Positions 1 through 6,430 of a stretch of DNA of 7,569 bases are shown one piece after another. Every line of letters starts with the position of its first letter. Positions within the stretch are counted from its first letter, which is position 1. The stretch lies in contig CAYFIB010000078.1 in NCBI GenBank assembly GCA_964342855.1, positions 1-7,569 of the forward strand. Direction: 5' to 3'. The stretch comes from JBCBJX01 sp964342855. Its GTDB lineage: Bacteria > Pseudomonadota > Alphaproteobacteria > Caulobacterales > Parvularculaceae. The notes beneath the pieces were generated by a model. It saw nothing but the letters and a program-made list of their open reading frames with translations. It searched no databases and was not told where the DNA came from. A program made the position numbers and the translations under genes.

Positions 1-1045
1 CGTTGGCGGCGGTCGCCTTGCAGATCGCCTCGGCGTTCGTCTGTGCGTTGAATTTCATTCGCGCGTTCGCCAAATGCTTGACGAAGGTGCGCTCGGAAAT
101 CTCCATGCGCCCGGCGCAATCCGCCGCCTTGAAGCCCTGCGCGAGGAATGAGAGCGCGTCGCGCTCGCGCACCGTCAAGCCGAAAGACGCGGCCAGCGCG
201 CCGAAGGACCACGCGCACCCGTGCAGAACCATGGCCGCGGCGCGCAGATCAGCGCCACGTTCATCCGCAATGCGCGCCGGGTCCGGGCACGCGGCGTCCA
301 GACTCAATGACACGCCAACATAGGAGCTTCCGGCTGGAAAGCCGAACGTCACGCCGTAGCGCACGTTCTCGGCAAGGCAAGCGCGATAAAACGCGGCGAC
401 ATCGGTCGGCAGCGACGCGTACTCCGTCTGAAGGCCATCAAGCAGCGCGACACCGTCCGGCTTTGCGAAGAGCTCTTGAACGGCCGGGTACTGAAGCGGG
501 TCCTTCACGGCGCGGTAAGCCGCCTCGATCGGCTTCGGCGCAAGTATGGTGTTGAAGATATCGCCCTTGATCAGACCCGGGACGGACAGTGGAATGAATG
601 AATAGAAAACATACTGAATATGAAATTCGGCTGCGAGATGCGTGCGGAAGACGTCCAGCATATCGATGAGATGCAGCTTGCCGCGCAGCTTCTCGATCAA
701 CGCCCCCGCCGCGTCGCCCGAGGCTTCCGGCGTCAACGGCGTCGGCGGCCATGAATGATAGGCGGCGATGTTGTCGTCCGCTTCGGTCTCCTGCAGCTTT
801 GCGACTAGGTCGGCGGTCGTCCGCACGTCCATTTTTTCACGCAGCGCGGAGAGGTGCTTCTGCAAGGTGGACGGCGAGACGCCGATGCGCGCGGCGAGAT
901 CGCCCGCGCTGACGCCGTACCGAAGAAGCGTCGCGCACTGGGCCTGCCGCACGGTCAACCCATAGGCGTCGGCCAGCGCGCGATCGACCGGCGCCTGCCC
1001 CGCGCCGGTGCCGTGCAGCGTTTCGTCCTGACGCGATGCGCGCAT
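1..1045 (-). CDS. LuxR-family regulator with two LuxR-type HTH domains (partial, C-terminus cut by window edge)
   Basis: Read on the minus strand from the ATG at 1045, the frame stays open to the left edge: 348 complete codons with no stop, translated codon by codon. Residues about 28-85 form a LuxR/GerE-type DNA-binding domain (LTVRQAQCATLL, then GVSAGDLAARIGVSPSTLQKHL and KMDVRTTADLVAKL). Residues about 110-280 resemble the LuxR autoinducer-binding fold, with an aromatic stretch (YVFYSF, from 145) and a GVTFGFPAG...GVSLSL strand pair near 231-248. Residues about 288-345 are a second LuxR HTH (LTVRERDALSFLAQGF, ISERTFVKHLANARMKF). The start is supported by an AAGGGGG Shine-Dalgarno 4 nt upstream. 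Family members bind DNA as cytoplasmic transcription factors, usually through one C-terminal HTH. The N-terminal copy could be a genuine extra domain or the relic of two tandem luxR genes fused by deletion. By eye, the Trp and Asp that hold acyl-homoserine lactones are not evident, so the ligand is unknown. No luxI is in the window. The gene lies 65 nt after the SGNH gene in the same direction. Confidence 0.85.
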   Translation of the reverse strand, partial: MRASRQDETLHGTGAGQAPVDRALADAYGLTVRQAQCATLLRYGVSAGDLAARIGVSPSTLQKHLSALREKMDVRTTADLVAKLQETEADDNIAAYHSWPPTPLTPEASGDAAGALIEKLRGKLHLIDMLDVFRTHLAAEFHIQYVFYSFIPLSVPGLIKGDIFNTILAPKPIEAAYRAVKDPLQYPAVQELFAKPDGVALLDGLQTEYASLPTDVAAFYRACLAENVRYGVTFGFPAGSSYVGVSLSLDAACPDPARIADERGADLRAAAMVLHGCAWSFGALAASFGLTVRERDALSFLAQGFKAADCAGRMEISERTFVKHLANARMKFNAQTNAEAICKATAAN

Positions 1046-1049
1046 GAAG

Positions 1050-1056
1050 CCCCCTT
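1050..1056 (-). promoter_or_regulatory. Ribosome binding site of the LuxR-type gene
   Basis: On the minus strand this reads AAGGGGG, followed by CTTC and the ATG at 1045. It decides the start, because it places the N-terminal HTH inside the protein rather than in an upstream gene. CCTT/AAGG arms at 1063-1066 and 1053-1056, around a 6-nt loop, could pair and partly cover it; the stem is only 4 bp. Confidence 0.6.
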
Positions 1057-1110
1057 GCGCAAAAGGTAGCCGCGCTTCGCCGGACGTATCAACGCTGATC
1101 GGCGGAACGC

Positions 1111-2571
1111 TCAGTTCAGCGGGGCGAGATCGAAAGCGGCGACGCGCGCGCCCGGGCCCGGCCCGGGGTCGAACCGCAACGCCCGGTCGCGCGCCGACGG
1201 CGGCATGATAAAGCGCACCGTATGACGCCCGGCGGGAAGGCGGCGGATGATGGAGGCACCTTCTGTGAACCGGCGCTCCGGCGCGTCTTCAGTGGAGATG
1301 AATAATTGGAGAGCGCCCGGCGCCGGCAGCTCGATATCGATGGAGACGCAGGGACCGCCGAGCGTAGATAGAGGCGCAAGAAACACTTGCGGATCTCTTG
1401 CCGTGGTACGAACGGCAGCGTCGCGCACCTCCGCCCGTCGGCTGTCGGCCGCACTCACGGACGCAAGTACGTTTCTCGCACTTTTCCAATCACATGAGTA
1501 TTCAGCAGTCTCCTGCGCATGACGGAAAAGGAATGTTCCCGCAGACGATCCCCAGCCAAATCCATATGCACGTATCGCGCGGTTCAAAAAGGCGCGTTCG
1601 ACACTTTCGAGAACCAGCACATCAATGTCTCTTAAATCAGAGTCTTGGAATTTATCCTTATTCAGATTTATGAAATGCGCATTCGGGGCGACGTCATCGA
1701 AATACCGCCGTATGCGACCGTAAAATGAGTCATGCACGATTAAGGTTCGGCTAGCGTCCGCCCCTTCTGGACGCGGCCCGAAATGCACCTGACGCTCCAT
1801 TTCTCTGCCTGGCAGACCCAGCATGCGATTGCGTAGGTCGGTGGCGATCGGGCCTGGCGATTCGCGCTTGACCTCTGGCTGCTGCGGCAAGGCGACGGGA
1901 TGCTGGGTCTGCAACTGAGCGAACGCCGTCACGCCTCCGACGAAGGTCCAATGGGTGTCGGTGTTCATATAGGTTTTTACACCGCCCGCGCTGTCGCTCA
2001 GAACGTCGGCGTGATCGACAACGTTCTGAACGCCGCTGGCGCGCACTATCGAGCGCCATTCGTCCGCAAAGAGATAATAGCATTCACGGAACCTCGCGGC
2101 CCGCCCGGCGACCGCTGACCGCTCCACGGACGCCTTGTTGGGCGCTACGACGAAAATAACTGGGGCGGCGTTGGCTTCCGCAAACTCGGCCATGATGATG
2201 AATCGCCGTAGCTCGTCCCGCAACTTGTCATGATTGGCGCAATCGAACCGCTCGAACTGCTCCTTTAAAAAGAGCCAGCTAGGCGCGCCGGAAACGACCT
2301 TTTCGGTTTCGACGCTACCGAACCAATTCAGAAAAAGCGCGTTCTTAAAACGCACGGCTTCGCGTCGAAACCAGGATCGTTCGAACAGGGCTTCTGCAAA
2401 CACTTCGCGACGGTCCGGTTTTGGAGAGATGATCGATCCCAAACTGGGGAGTTGTGTCGCACGACCGCCTTCATAGCCTGCCGTCGGACCGCCGATGAGA
2501 AAGACCAGCGCCGGGGCGAGCAGGATCGCGGCGAAGACGGCGATGATGATGCGGTCGAGGGTGTTTCGCAT
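1111..2571 (-). CDS. AlgJ/AlgX-like SGNH-fold polysaccharide O-acetyltransferase, membrane-anchored
   Basis: This 486-residue protein should act in the periplasm, transferring acyl groups delivered by the neighbouring MBOAT protein to a glycan. One hydrophobic segment (residues about 8-28) serves as an uncleaved anchor or signal. A WLFL motif (99-102) is followed by a Rossmann-like SGNH core: VIFVVAPNKASV (138-149), NTDTHW (203-208, with D205 and H207 in the DxH pair of AlgJ/AlgX), a DLRNRMLG segment (245-252) and VHDSFYGR (279-286), where S282 is the likely nucleophile. All three catalytic residues are therefore present. Residues about 355-486 form an extra C-terminal region with alternating strands and an LRFDPGPGPG motif (465-474), resembling a small beta-sandwich or carbohydrate-binding module. 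The ATG lies 5 nt after the MBOAT stop, so the two are very likely co-transcribed and translationally coupled. GC content in the middle of the gene is well below that of its neighbours. The family call is firm; the acceptor polymer is unknown, and no alginate genes are visible. Confidence 0.85.
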   Translation of the reverse strand: MRNTLDRIIIAVFAAILLAPALVFLIGGPTAGYEGGRATQLPSLGSIISPKPDRREVFAEALFERSWFRREAVRFKNALFLNWFGSVETEKVVSGAPSWLFLKEQFERFDCANHDKLRDELRRFIIMAEFAEANAAPVIFVVAPNKASVERSAVAGRAARFRECYYLFADEWRSIVRASGVQNVVDHADVLSDSAGGVKTYMNTDTHWTFVGGVTAFAQLQTQHPVALPQQPEVKRESPGPIATDLRNRMLGLPGREMERQVHFGPRPEGADASRTLIVHDSFYGRIRRYFDDVAPNAHFINLNKDKFQDSDLRDIDVLVLESVERAFLNRAIRAYGFGWGSSAGTFLFRHAQETAEYSCDWKSARNVLASVSAADSRRAEVRDAAVRTTARDPQVFLAPLSTLGGPCVSIDIELPAPGALQLFISTEDAPERRFTEGASIIRRLPAGRHTVRFIMPPSARDRALRFDPGPGPGARVAAFDLAPLN

Positions 2572-2574
2572 GAG

Positions 2575-2578
2575 CCTC
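2575..2578 (-). promoter_or_regulatory. Ribosome binding site of the SGNH gene overlapping the MBOAT stop codon
   Basis: On the minus strand the junction reads TGAGGCTCATG: the MBOAT stop TGA (2579-2577) shares bases with a GAGG Shine-Dalgarno, followed by CTC and the ATG at 2571. The spacing of 3 nt is short, which suits re-initiation by ribosomes finishing the MBOAT gene, and so roughly matched production of the two partners (inference). Confidence 0.55.
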
Positions 2579-3986
2579 AGAACCGGAAATAGAGGAACGG
2601 GCTGAAATCCGCTGCGAGCGCGGCGGCGGAGGCGAGGACAAGCACGCCGCCGCCATAGGCCGCCGCGGCGAGGCGCGGGCGTCCGTCCGCCTCAAACAGC
2701 GCGACGCCGAGGCTCGGCTCGCGCGGAACAACGAACGACAGCGCGCCGAGCCCCAGCGCGAGCACCGTGTACGGCGTAAGCGCGCCCTCAACGACGACCG
2801 GCAGCGCGAAGGCGCCGGAGGCGAAGATGCTCGCCATCGATTGATAATAGTGGACAGCGCCGCCGAGGCTGTCGGCCCGGAAGAGCACCCAGCCGAGAAC
2901 GACCACCGGGAGCAGGTAGAAAGCCCGCATCCAGAGCGCCATCCGCTTCGCCGCCTCGCCTCGGAAGAGGACGCGCTCGGCGACCAGAAACGCCCCGTGA
3001 TAGAGGCCCCAGAAGAGGAAGGTGAACGCCGCCCCGTGCCAGAGCCCCGTGGCGACGAAGACGATGAAGAGATTGGCGTAGGTCCGCGCCTCGCCGCCGC
3101 GCGAGCCGCCGAGGGGAATATAGAGATAGTCCCGGAACCACGTGGAGAGGGAGACATGCCAGCGCCGCCAGAACTCCGTGACCGTGGAGCTGGCGTAGGG
3201 GTGGCGGAAGTTTTCCAGGAACCGGATCCCGCAGATGCGCCCGAGGCCGATGGCCATGTCGGAATAGCCGGAGAAATCGAAATAGATCTGCACGGCGTAG
3301 GCGAGCGCGCCAAGCCACGCGGCGGCGAAGGTCAGCTCGCCCGCGGGCAGACCGAAGCACGCATCCGCCACCGCCCCCGCCCCATCGGCGATGATGACTT
3401 TCTTCGCGAGCCCGTGGGCGAAGCGCAACGCGCCGCCGGAGGCGTTCTCCAGACTGATCTTCGGCGCGCGATAGTCCTCGATGACGTCGCGAAAGCGGAC
3501 GATGGGCCCGGCGATGAGTTGCGGGAAGAAGGAGAGGTACGCGCCGAAACGAATGAGATCGCGCTCGGGCTCGGCGTCCTTGCGGTGGACGTCGACGAGA
3601 TAGGAGACGCCCTGAAAGGTGAAAAAGGAGATGCCGACCGGCAGGATGACCCACAGGAACGGGTCGCTCGCCGCGAGCCCCGTCAGCCGGTCGAAGGTTC
3701 CCGTCAGGAACAACGTGTACTTGAAGAAGACGAGGAGGCCGAGATTGACGCCGACGCCGATCCAGAGGGGCCATCGCGTCCGTGCGCGCGCCACCGCCTT
3801 TCCCATCGCCCAATTGAAGATGACGGAGAAGAGGATGAGCAGCGTCAGCCAGCCGGACGCCCAATAGTAGAAGACGAAGCTGAAGGCGAGAATGACGCCC
3901 GAGTGCCCGCGCCCGACAGAGGCGAGGATGGCCGCGAGGGCGAGCGGCAGGAAGACGAACAGAAAGAACGGTTCGGAAAAGACCAT
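2577..3986 (-). CDS. AlgI-like MBOAT family membrane-bound O-acyltransferase
   Basis: This 469-residue polytopic inner-membrane protein belongs to the AlgI/DltB/PatA branch of the MBOAT superfamily, which passes acyl groups from a cytoplasmic donor to a periplasmic partner. The N-terminus MVFSEPFFLFVFLPLAL is typical of AlgI proteins and fixes the start. Family motifs follow in order: FFKYTLF (87-93), LPVGISFFTFQ (115-125), FPQLIAGPIVRF (154-165), YFDFSGYSDMAIGLGR (235-250), the FWRRWHVSLSTWFRDYLYIPLGG loop (272-294, with H277) and GLWHGA (314-319), where H317 is the expected catalytic histidine. The C-terminus FSPFLYFRF matches the family's usual end, so the gene is complete and of normal length. 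It is the first gene of the leftward block, with the SGNH partner 5 nt downstream. Its own ribosome binding site is poor: an AAGGACGG lies too far upstream to be ideal. The acyl group is probably acetyl; the target glycan cannot be told from this window. Confidence 0.95.
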   Translation of the reverse strand: MVFSEPFFLFVFLPLALAAILASVGRGHSGVILAFSFVFYYWASGWLTLLILFSVIFNWAMGKAVARARTRWPLWIGVGVNLGLLVFFKYTLFLTGTFDRLTGLAASDPFLWVILPVGISFFTFQGVSYLVDVHRKDAEPERDLIRFGAYLSFFPQLIAGPIVRFRDVIEDYRAPKISLENASGGALRFAHGLAKKVIIADGAGAVADACFGLPAGELTFAAAWLGALAYAVQIYFDFSGYSDMAIGLGRICGIRFLENFRHPYASSTVTEFWRRWHVSLSTWFRDYLYIPLGGSRGGEARTYANLFIVFVATGLWHGAAFTFLFWGLYHGAFLVAERVLFRGEAAKRMALWMRAFYLLPVVVLGWVLFRADSLGGAVHYYQSMASIFASGAFALPVVVEGALTPYTVLALGLGALSFVVPREPSLGVALFEADGRPRLAAAAYGGGVLVLASAAALAADFSPFLYFRF

Positions 3987-4138
3987 GACGCGCGCGCCCG
4001 TCCTTGTCCTATTCGCCGGCGCCCCATCGGCCTAGTCGGGATCGCCCGCGCTCACAAGCGTGAGACCCGGCGCACTGGCGGGCGGCGGCCGCAGCGACTA
4101 GGGAGGCCCCCGTCTCCCGCCCCATCACGAAAGCCGAC
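3987..4138. promoter_or_regulatory. Divergent intergenic region with candidate operator dyads
   Basis: These 152 nt separate the leftward acyltransferase block from the rightward receptor block, so promoters for both should lie here. I see no convincing -35/-10 pair on either strand, which is common for GC-rich promoters. Two dyads are visible: CCTAGTCG (4031-4038) with its exact reverse complement CGACTAGG (4095-4102), enclosing CTCAC-AAGC-GTGAG (4051-4064). A GGGAG...CTCCC pair (4101-4105 and 4114-4118) lies nearer the receptor start. None matches a regulator motif I recognise. Confidence 0.4.
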
Positions 4139-6358
4139 ATGCGCGTCCTTCCGTTGCTTCTCGCCGTCCCGTTCGTTCTCCCGCCCATCGCCCGCGCCGC
4201 CGAGCCGGAGGAAATCGTCGTCACCGCCACGCGCCGCGCCGCGGCGCTGACGGACGTCCCCGCGAGCGTCAGCGTCATCGGCGGCGCCCGCGCCCAAGCC
4301 GCGGCGAGCCTCAACGGCGCGGCGGAGCTGGAGCGCTATCTCTCCGGCGTCGAGGCGGCGGTCGCCAACGGAACCCAGATCGCGTTCCAGATCCGCGGCG
4401 TCGGCGCCGTCGACCATCAGGCGCTGACGCCCGGCGCCGCCGCCGTCTACGCGGACGGCGTGTTCCTCGCGACGAACGTGCAGACGGGGCTCTTTCTCTA
4501 CGACCTCGACCGCATCGAGGTGCTGAAAGGCCCGCAGGGAACCCTCTATGGCCGCAACGCCTCCTCCGGCGCCATCAACGTGCTGACGGCCCGACCGGGA
4601 CGGGACCAGACCTCCTATATTCAGGCCTCCTACGGACGGTTCGATCGGGTCGATCTGGCGGGCGCGGTGGGAACGGCGATCAGCGAGCGCGTCTCAGCGC
4701 GCCTCGCCGGGCGGTTCCTCTCTGAAGGCCCGACCCTCGACAACATCGCCGGCCCGAAGGCGGCGGGCGGCGAACGCGAAGAATACGGCGCGCGCGCCTC
4801 GCTCCTCTATGAAGCGCCGGGCGGCGCGCAGGCGCTTCTGCGGGGCCACTATGAAGCGGACAGAGGCGTCAACCAGACGCCGCGCAACGCCGCCCTCGAC
4901 ATCGGCCGCCACGAGATCGCGAGCGAGGGCGACGGCGTGCAGGACACGGACAACGCCTTCTTCGGCGCCTCCGTCGAGACGACCGCCGCGCTCGGGCGCT
5001 GGGAGATCTATTCGCTCACGGCCTATGAAGGCTACGATCAGCTCTACGGCTTCGATTTCGACGGGACGCCCGCCCCCTTCGGCGACCCGACCCTGAACGC
5101 CAATCTCCGCTATGATCGCCAATTCGAGCAGCTGAGCGAGGAAATCCGCGCAAGCGCCGACTTCGCCCGCGCCCGCGTTCTACTCGGCTTCGCCGGGTCG
5201 CTGGACGATTTCTCTCAGGACTATCTCATCTGGTGCGGCGTCCTGAACGAGACGACCCTCGCCGGGTCCTGCCCCTATGTCGGCACGGCGCCGCGCGTCG
5301 CGACGCCGCCCGCCTCCAGCGGAACCGCCGTCAGCCTGCTGACGCATATCGAGCAGGAGCGCGCGAGCGCCGCCATCTTCACCCGGAACGAGTTCGACCT
5401 CACCGAACGCCTCGTCCTCACCCTCGGCGCGCGCCTCACTCATGAAGATATCGAGGCCGAAGGCTTCGGCGCGCATATCTTCGACGACGGAACGCGCGCC
5501 CTGAACGATCGCGACGGCGCGGGCCCCGCCATCGGCGCCAACCGGATTATCGAAACCCGCGTCTCGGGAACCATCGCGCTTCTCTACCGGTTGTCGGAGA
5601 GGGCGAGCCTCTACGCCTCCTTCGCCAACGGCCATAAAAGCGGCGGCTTCAACGGCGAAGTGCAGAACAACGCGACCCACTGGAGCGATGAAGGCCTCTT
5701 CGGCGCCGAGACCGTCGACGCCTGGGAGATCGGCGCGAAATTCGACGCCGGAGCACGCGCCGCTTTCAACGCGACGCTCTTCTTCCAGAGCTATGATGAT
5801 CCGCAGGCGCGCATTTTCGTCGACTTTCCGTTGCCGGACGGAAGCCGCATCACCTCCAATTCGCTCGCCAATCTTGATGCGGCGGTCTCCTATGGCGTGG
5901 AGTGGGACGCGCGCTGGGCGCCGCTTCCGGGCCTCGACCTATCGGCGAGCTTCACCTGGCTTGAGACCGAAATCCGGCAGACGAGCGATATCGGCGGCAA
6001 CGCGGCGCTGTTCGACGGCAACCCGCTTCCCTTCGCGCCGCGCGCCTCCGGAACCCTTTTCGTCCGCTACGAACACCCGGTCGCCGCGGACGTGCGCGCC
6101 TCGCTTCAGGCGAACCTGAAAGCGAAGTCGGAAATCTTTCTTGATGCGGAAGGCTTGAGCGACCGACGTCAGGCGGCCTATGCGAGCCTCGACGCGGCGG
6201 CGGCGCTCCATCTCGATGCGCGGAACCTCGAGCTCAGCCTCTGGGGGCGGAACCTCTCCAATGAAGACGTCGCCGTCTCCGGCTTCGGCTTCATCGGCTA
6301 CAACACCTTCCGCTCCGCCCCGCGGACCTTTGGCGTTGCAGCCCGCCTGACGTTCTAG
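4139..6358 (+). CDS. TonB-dependent outer-membrane receptor
   Basis: This 739-residue outer-membrane protein imports a ligand using energy from TonB-ExbB-ExbD. A signal peptide (residues 1 to about 20, hydrophobic core LPLLLAVPFVLPP, cleavage near ARA-AEP) is followed directly by a TonB box, EEIVVTATR (24-32). The plug domain spans about 35-150 and carries the family signature RIEVLKGPQGTLYGRN (125-140) and SSGAINVLT (142-150). The rest is a 22-strand-type barrel that ends in LTF, with the terminal Phe that the BAM complex recognises. C366 and C378 are 12 residues apart in what is probably a surface loop and may form a disulphide. There is no N-terminal signalling extension, so it is not an FecA-type transducer. 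The start is set by the signal peptide; the ribosome binding site (GAAAG, 4129-4133) is weak. The overall style is that of the large receptor families of sphingomonads, caulobacters and their relatives, not clearly a siderophore receptor. The thiolase downstream hints at a lipid-like ligand (inference). Confidence 0.93.
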   Translation: MRVLPLLLAVPFVLPPIARAAEPEEIVVTATRRAAALTDVPASVSVIGGARAQAAASLNGAAELERYLSGVEAAVANGTQIAFQIRGVGAVDHQALTPGAAAVYADGVFLATNVQTGLFLYDLDRIEVLKGPQGTLYGRNASSGAINVLTARPGRDQTSYIQASYGRFDRVDLAGAVGTAISERVSARLAGRFLSEGPTLDNIAGPKAAGGEREEYGARASLLYEAPGGAQALLRGHYEADRGVNQTPRNAALDIGRHEIASEGDGVQDTDNAFFGASVETTAALGRWEIYSLTAYEGYDQLYGFDFDGTPAPFGDPTLNANLRYDRQFEQLSEEIRASADFARARVLLGFAGSLDDFSQDYLIWCGVLNETTLAGSCPYVGTAPRVATPPASSGTAVSLLTHIEQERASAAIFTRNEFDLTERLVLTLGARLTHEDIEAEGFGAHIFDDGTRALNDRDGAGPAIGANRIIETRVSGTIALLYRLSERASLYASFANGHKSGGFNGEVQNNATHWSDEGLFGAETVDAWEIGAKFDAGARAAFNATLFFQSYDDPQARIFVDFPLPDGSRITSNSLANLDAAVSYGVEWDARWAPLPGLDLSASFTWLETEIRQTSDIGGNAALFDGNPLPFAPRASGTLFVRYEHPVAADVRASLQANLKAKSEIFLDAEGLSDRRQAAYASLDAAAALHLDARNLELSLWGRNLSNEDVAVSGFGFIGYNTFRSAPRTFGVAARLTF

Positions 6359-6430
6359 CGCGCCGCTGCGCCTGCGCCTTTACAGAGCACGCGCCCGCTG
6401 GCCAATTCGGCCCGTGAGACGGGAGTACGC
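6359..6430 (+). promoter_or_regulatory. Receptor-thiolase intergenic leader with hairpin over the ribosome binding site
   Basis: The 72 nt hold no strong terminator with a T-run, so read-through from the receptor gene is plausible. The thiolase Shine-Dalgarno GGGAG (6421-6425) sits 5 nt before its ATG. CCCGT (6411-6415) and ACGGG (6419-6423) can form a 5-bp stem with a GAG loop, covering part of it. A GGCC-AATTC-GGCC pair (6400-6412) shares bases with that stem, so the two would be mutually exclusive. Confidence 0.4.

Noticed and set aside
1046..1110. Possible terminator between the SGNH and LuxR genes
   Set aside because: Only 4-bp stems such as ATCA/TGAT are present and none is followed by a T-run on the minus strand.
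2471..3313. Minus-strand frame of 280 codons spanning the MBOAT-SGNH junction
   Set aside because: It is a shifted reading of both genes, rich in Ser/Arg/Pro; the real frames carry all catalytic motifs, so no frameshifted fusion is needed.
1111..3986. Alginate biosynthesis locus (algI/algJ by name)
   Set aside because: Only the acyltransfer pair is present. No mannuronan polymerase, epimerase or export gene is visible, so assigning alg gene symbols would overstate the evidence.
3987..3998. Alternating CG run as a possible Z-DNA or regulatory element
   Set aside because: A short CG alternation is expected in DNA of this composition, and nothing else supports a role.
2841..4250. Long plus-strand open frame (469 codons) opposite the MBOAT gene
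   Set aside because: It is antisense to a complete, well-matched membrane protein. Its translation is a low-complexity run of Arg, Glu, Asp and Pro with no domain, as expected for the mirror of GC-rich codons.
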